From positions 1 through 59,977 of the forward strand of contig JARGPO010000043.1 of NCBI GenBank assembly GCA_029213075.1: a stretch of 59,977 nucleotides of DNA. The letters run 5' to 3'. The position numbers and the translations under genes are program-made. Origin of the DNA: Legionellaceae bacterium (lineage in GTDB: Bacteria; Pseudomonadota; Gammaproteobacteria; Legionellales; Legionellaceae). Position 1 is the stretch's first letter. Each line of letters starts with the position of its first letter. Under the pieces are notes generated by a model. The model did no database searches, was not told the DNA's origin, and worked only from the letters and a program-made list of their open reading frames with translations. This document shows positions 57,790 to 59,977 of the stretch, one piece after another.

Positions 57790-58002
57790 CTATTTTCTCT
57801 TACGCGGTGTCGTCGTCGCCCTAACCATTTGCACTTTTTGTGAATTGACAGATTTATGGTTGCTATACTGATCTTGATTGTTGTTAGTAGGGGCTATTTC
57901 TTCAGGTATAGGACGATGATTTGTCCCTGTGGCAGCACAAAATCCAACAGCTGGCACAGCAAGTGCAAGAGCTCCAGTTAAAATTAAGTTAGTTAGTTTC
58001 AT
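57790..58002 (-). CDS. Small exported protein of unknown function
   Basis: This 70-residue protein has a signal peptide (MKLTNLILTGALALAVPAVGFCA) and a mature region rich in Asn/Gln/Ser with a basic tail (RATTTPRKRK). AAGGAAA precedes the ATG. No family recognised; it could be a short structural or unstructured periplasmic protein, or a non-functional remnant. Confidence 0.45.
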   Translation of the reverse strand: MKLTNLILTGALALAVPAVGFCAATGTNHRPIPEEIAPTNNNQDQYSNHKSVNSQKVQMVRATTTPRKRK

Positions 58003-58183
58003 GATATTTCCTTGTGTTTTTCATTAGTCCTGCAAGTTATTTACAATACAGACAATAACTATTTATACAGGCACTAAGAGGTTATTATAAATTAAAAAAT
58101 TATGTACCAATAAAAGACCTAGAGTATATTTACATCACGAGTCCCTCCCAAAGAACAAATCCGTAACTTGTCTATTAACAAGG

Positions 58184-58725
58184 AATCTCCTCAAGATTAA
58201 ATATTTAGTAAGCGTTGCTAAACATAAGCATTTTGGGAGGGCGGCTAATGAGAGCTTTGTTAGCCAGTCGGCTTTAAGTATGCAGATACAAAAACTTGAA
58301 GTAGAGCTAGGATTGCAATTATTTGAGCGTTCTAACAAATCTGTAATATTAACCTCAGAGATCCCATCATTTTAAATTTCGGTCAAAAACAACCGTAGAT
58401 TGAAAAATCGTCCAACAGTGAGTTAATTATTTCATCATGTTAGAACATGCCGAACAAATTTTAAATACTGTAGAGTCAATGCGAGAGAATGCAAAATCAA
58501 TGAGCAATCCATTTAGTGGATAATTAAGCCTTGGTATTTTTCCAACTCTTTGTCATTTTTTACTCCCACATATTATTCAATCAATATCAAGCCAATTTCC
58601 AAATATCTACCTTTTAACAAGCCACAGCGTGCCATTGGTCTTGTATTTAAAAAACGATTTCTAAAAACACCTTGTTAAAGGCTCTTTCATCAGCAATTAT
58701 AGTGACTATGAAAAAAGAAATCTAA
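58184..58725 (+). pseudogene. Decayed OxyR-type LysR regulator
   Basis: Reading 58184-58365 gives KYLVSVAKHKHFGRAANESF, SQSALSMQIQKLEVELGLQL and FERSNKSVILT, the N-terminal helix-turn-helix of OxyR. A second fragment around 58440-58640 gives HAEQILNTVESMRENAKSMS, then after a TAA at about 58520, LSLGIFPTLCHFLLPHIIQS. A third at about 58630-58725 gives RAIGLVFKKRFLKTP and LSSAIIVTMKKEI, matching the OxyR C-terminus. Stops, a disrupted junction near 58365-58440 and deletion of most of the sensor domain (including the peroxide-sensing Cys) show it is nonfunctional. The ATG is lost as well. Confidence 0.8.
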
Positions 58726-58969
58726 AAGTGTCCTATAGATTTAGAGTTGTAATTTAACCCTGTGTTAAATGATCATTTTTATTCTTCTTATACTCGGTAA
58801 TTTCATGTAGCGTAGATCGTTATCTCATCTTTATTTTCATAATTCATAAGTTGCAAATAATGTTAAAAAAAACAATAATATATAATTGTAACTATGGATT
58901 AGAATCGTTTTGCATGTAAGATAGTTGTAACAAATATTCTACTGAACCTTTAAAATATAGAAATATACT

Positions 58970-59782
58970 ATGGAATGCTTAAGTTTTTGTGTAGCAAATA
59001 AAATTGATTTATCCCTTTTAAGTAATCACTATAAATCAGAATATTCTCATCTTAGCTCAGTTCGTTCTCGAGATGTTTTAAAATTGTCTGTAATTAATTC
59101 AAAAGAAATGATTATCTTTGTTTTTAAAAATGGTACCGTTGTTTCTTGGGGGGTTAAGCGTTATCAAATAGATGATTATTTAAAAGTAATTAAGCTTTTC
59201 GCTGATAAGCCTATAGAGTTTTTGGTTAGAGATGAATTTTCTTTTAAGTATGGTAGGGAAACTAAAATAGAGCCACATGATTACTTTGAAGTGGATTGTC
59301 TAACTATAAATGAAGAGCAAAATAGTGAAGAATTATGCTTAAGCTTGTCATATGGTTTTTCGCAATCAGTCAAGTTACAATATTTTGAGACTATATTAGA
59401 GCACTTGATTGATAAGCATGCCCCTCTTATTCATAATTTATCTCACAAAGGTGAAATGAACGTCAGAAGGAGTGAAATTCGTATAATCGTAGGGGATATT
59501 ATATGTGCAAAAAGCGAACTAAATCTTCTTAGTAATTTTTTATATCATCCTAAATACTTTTGGCAACACCCGACTCTTGAAGAGTACTATGTATTACTTG
59601 AAAGATATCTACACATTCCAAGGCGTGTAAATGCAATTAATCATAGGTTAGACACGTTAAATGATATCTTTGATTTATGTAATGCTTATATGGAGAATAG
59701 GCATTCTCATAATTTAGAAATTATAATAATTGTTTTAATAACATTAGAAGTTTTTTTTGAGATTTTTAATTTTCATATTTAG
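58970..59782 (+). CDS. RMD1/YagE-family (DUF155) protein
   Basis: This 270-residue protein matches the RMD1 family: an N-terminal domain with FVFKNGTVVSWGV, then SLSYGFSQSVKLQYFE, the RIIVGDIICAKSELNLLSNFLYHPKYFWQHPTLEEYY helix region, RRVNAINHRLDTLNDI and the C-terminal membrane helix LEIIIIVLITLEVFFEIFNF. Yeast relatives are mitochondrial or sporulation proteins; the bacterial role is unknown. The upstream 960-base region (58003-58969) contains only the OxyR pseudogene. The left end of an IS1 element lies 30 bases beyond its stop. Confidence 0.85.
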   Translation: MECLSFCVANKIDLSLLSNHYKSEYSHLSSVRSRDVLKLSVINSKEMIIFVFKNGTVVSWGVKRYQIDDYLKVIKLFADKPIEFLVRDEFSFKYGRETKIEPHDYFEVDCLTINEEQNSEELCLSLSYGFSQSVKLQYFETILEHLIDKHAPLIHNLSHKGEMNVRRSEIRIIVGDIICAKSELNLLSNFLYHPKYFWQHPTLEEYYVLLERYLHIPRRVNAINHRLDTLNDIFDLCNAYMENRHSHNLEIIIIVLITLEVFFEIFNFHI

Positions 59783-59812
59783 ATTATCATATTAACTCTG
59801 CGTTAAATAATC

Positions 59813-59977
59813 GGTAGTGATTCAAACTGGTTGTTAATGTAAGCTTAACATTTTAAAATTTTTCAAAGGAATGAAATAAGTGGCGGTGGTTTTCGTAAAA
59901 TGTCCTTCATGTAAAGAAGATAATGTCATTAAATTCGGTACAAATGCAGCTGGTAAACAGCGATATAAATGTAAAAA
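59813..59977 (+). mobile_element. IS1-family element, left end (runs off the window)
   Basis: GGTAGTGATTCAAACTGGTT at 59813 resembles the left inverted repeat of IS1 (GGTGATGCTGCCAACTTA). About 67 bases downstream a GTG begins a reading frame typical of InsA. Only the first 165 bases are visible. The upstream flank TGCGTTAAATAATC resembles TGTGTTAAATGATC at 58761-58774, which may be chance. Confidence 0.75.
59880..59977 (+). CDS. insA: IS1 InsA-like transposition protein (5' part)
   Basis: GTG 59880 opens a frame reading MAVVFVKCPSCKEDNVIKFG then TNAAGKQRYKCK, which matches the zinc-ribbon N-terminus of IS1 InsA (CPxC…G…AGxQRYxC). InsA binds the element's inverted repeats; with a frameshift the InsAB' transposase is made. 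The rest is outside the window, so intactness is unknown. Confidence 0.85.
   Translation, partial: MAVVFVKCPSCKEDNVIKFGTNAAGKQRYKCK

Noticed and set aside
58757-59812. Similar strings (TGTGTTAAATGATC and TGCGTTAAATAATC) flanking the RMD1 gene
   Set aside because: Short and imperfect; no second inverted repeat that would make it a composite transposon.

Overview
The window reads as chromosome of a low-GC gammaproteobacterium with a host-associated, Legionellales/Coxiellaceae-like character; the genus cannot be named from sequence alone. Evidence is the gammaproteobacterial gene order (pil genes-aroK-aroB, ribF-ileS-lspA, dacA-DUF493-lipB beside rlpA, cyoABCD), eukaryote-like proteins (a 1288-residue ankyrin protein, a U-box remnant, a glycosyltransferase-like protein, small membrane or charged proteins of unknown family), and signs of genome decay (nonsense-interrupted and frameshifted genes, a collapsed pilus operon, an eroded OxyR gene, palindromic repeat elements).

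Layout. 1-4.9 kb: half of a repeat element, an NsrR-type nitric-oxide sensor, and on the opposite strand cyoABCD (cytochrome bo3 quinol oxidase), with a good NsrR-like operator upstream of cyoA. 5-11.3 kb: two exported proteins, a small secreted protein, a degenerate repeat pair, a SulP anion transporter with a tandem universal stress protein, a LOG-like protein and an AhpD-like protein. 11.3-15.3 kb: an EnvZ/OmpR-type two-component system divergent from a small His-rich periplasmic protein, with two matching inverted repeats between them, then an exported NlpC/P60-like protein. 15.5-23.1 kb: a TPR protein, a hipBA module with three regularly spaced operators, a tiny lipoprotein, and the ankyrin protein, which ends in a CCA/poly(A)-polymerase-like nucleotidyltransferase region.

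23.4-36.8 kb: a complete palindromic repeat element, a type IV pilin-like protein, a glutamine amidotransferase, rdgB, then pilM followed by one ORF that joins a PilN N-terminus to a PilQ secretin, then aroK, aroB, a small membrane protein in the damX position, pdxB, a universal stress protein, ribF, ileS, lspA and a KDPG-aldolase-like gene. 36.9-41.5 kb: an amber-interrupted gene, a charged small protein, an HtrA-type protease, an Asp-box propeller protein and a broken U-box gene next to a repeat element. 41.7-50.5 kb: isovaleryl-CoA dehydrogenase, an FmdB-like zinc ribbon, a DUF502 protein whose stop codon lies inside a palindromic element, aspS, mutH, a methyltransferase, a purine phosphoribosyltransferase, an L,D-transpeptidase and two unknown proteins. 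50.5-60 kb: a DedA-PAP2-LssY protein, lipB, DUF493, a D,D-carboxypeptidase, rlpA, a glycosyltransferase-like putative effector, decayed fragments including an OxyR pseudogene, an RMD1/YagE-family protein, and the left end of an IS1-family element running off the window.

Four points stand out: the ankyrin-nucleotidyltransferase protein, the PilN-PilQ chimera, the U-box pseudogene, and the two-hairpin repeat family. No tRNA, rRNA or CRISPR array was recognised.
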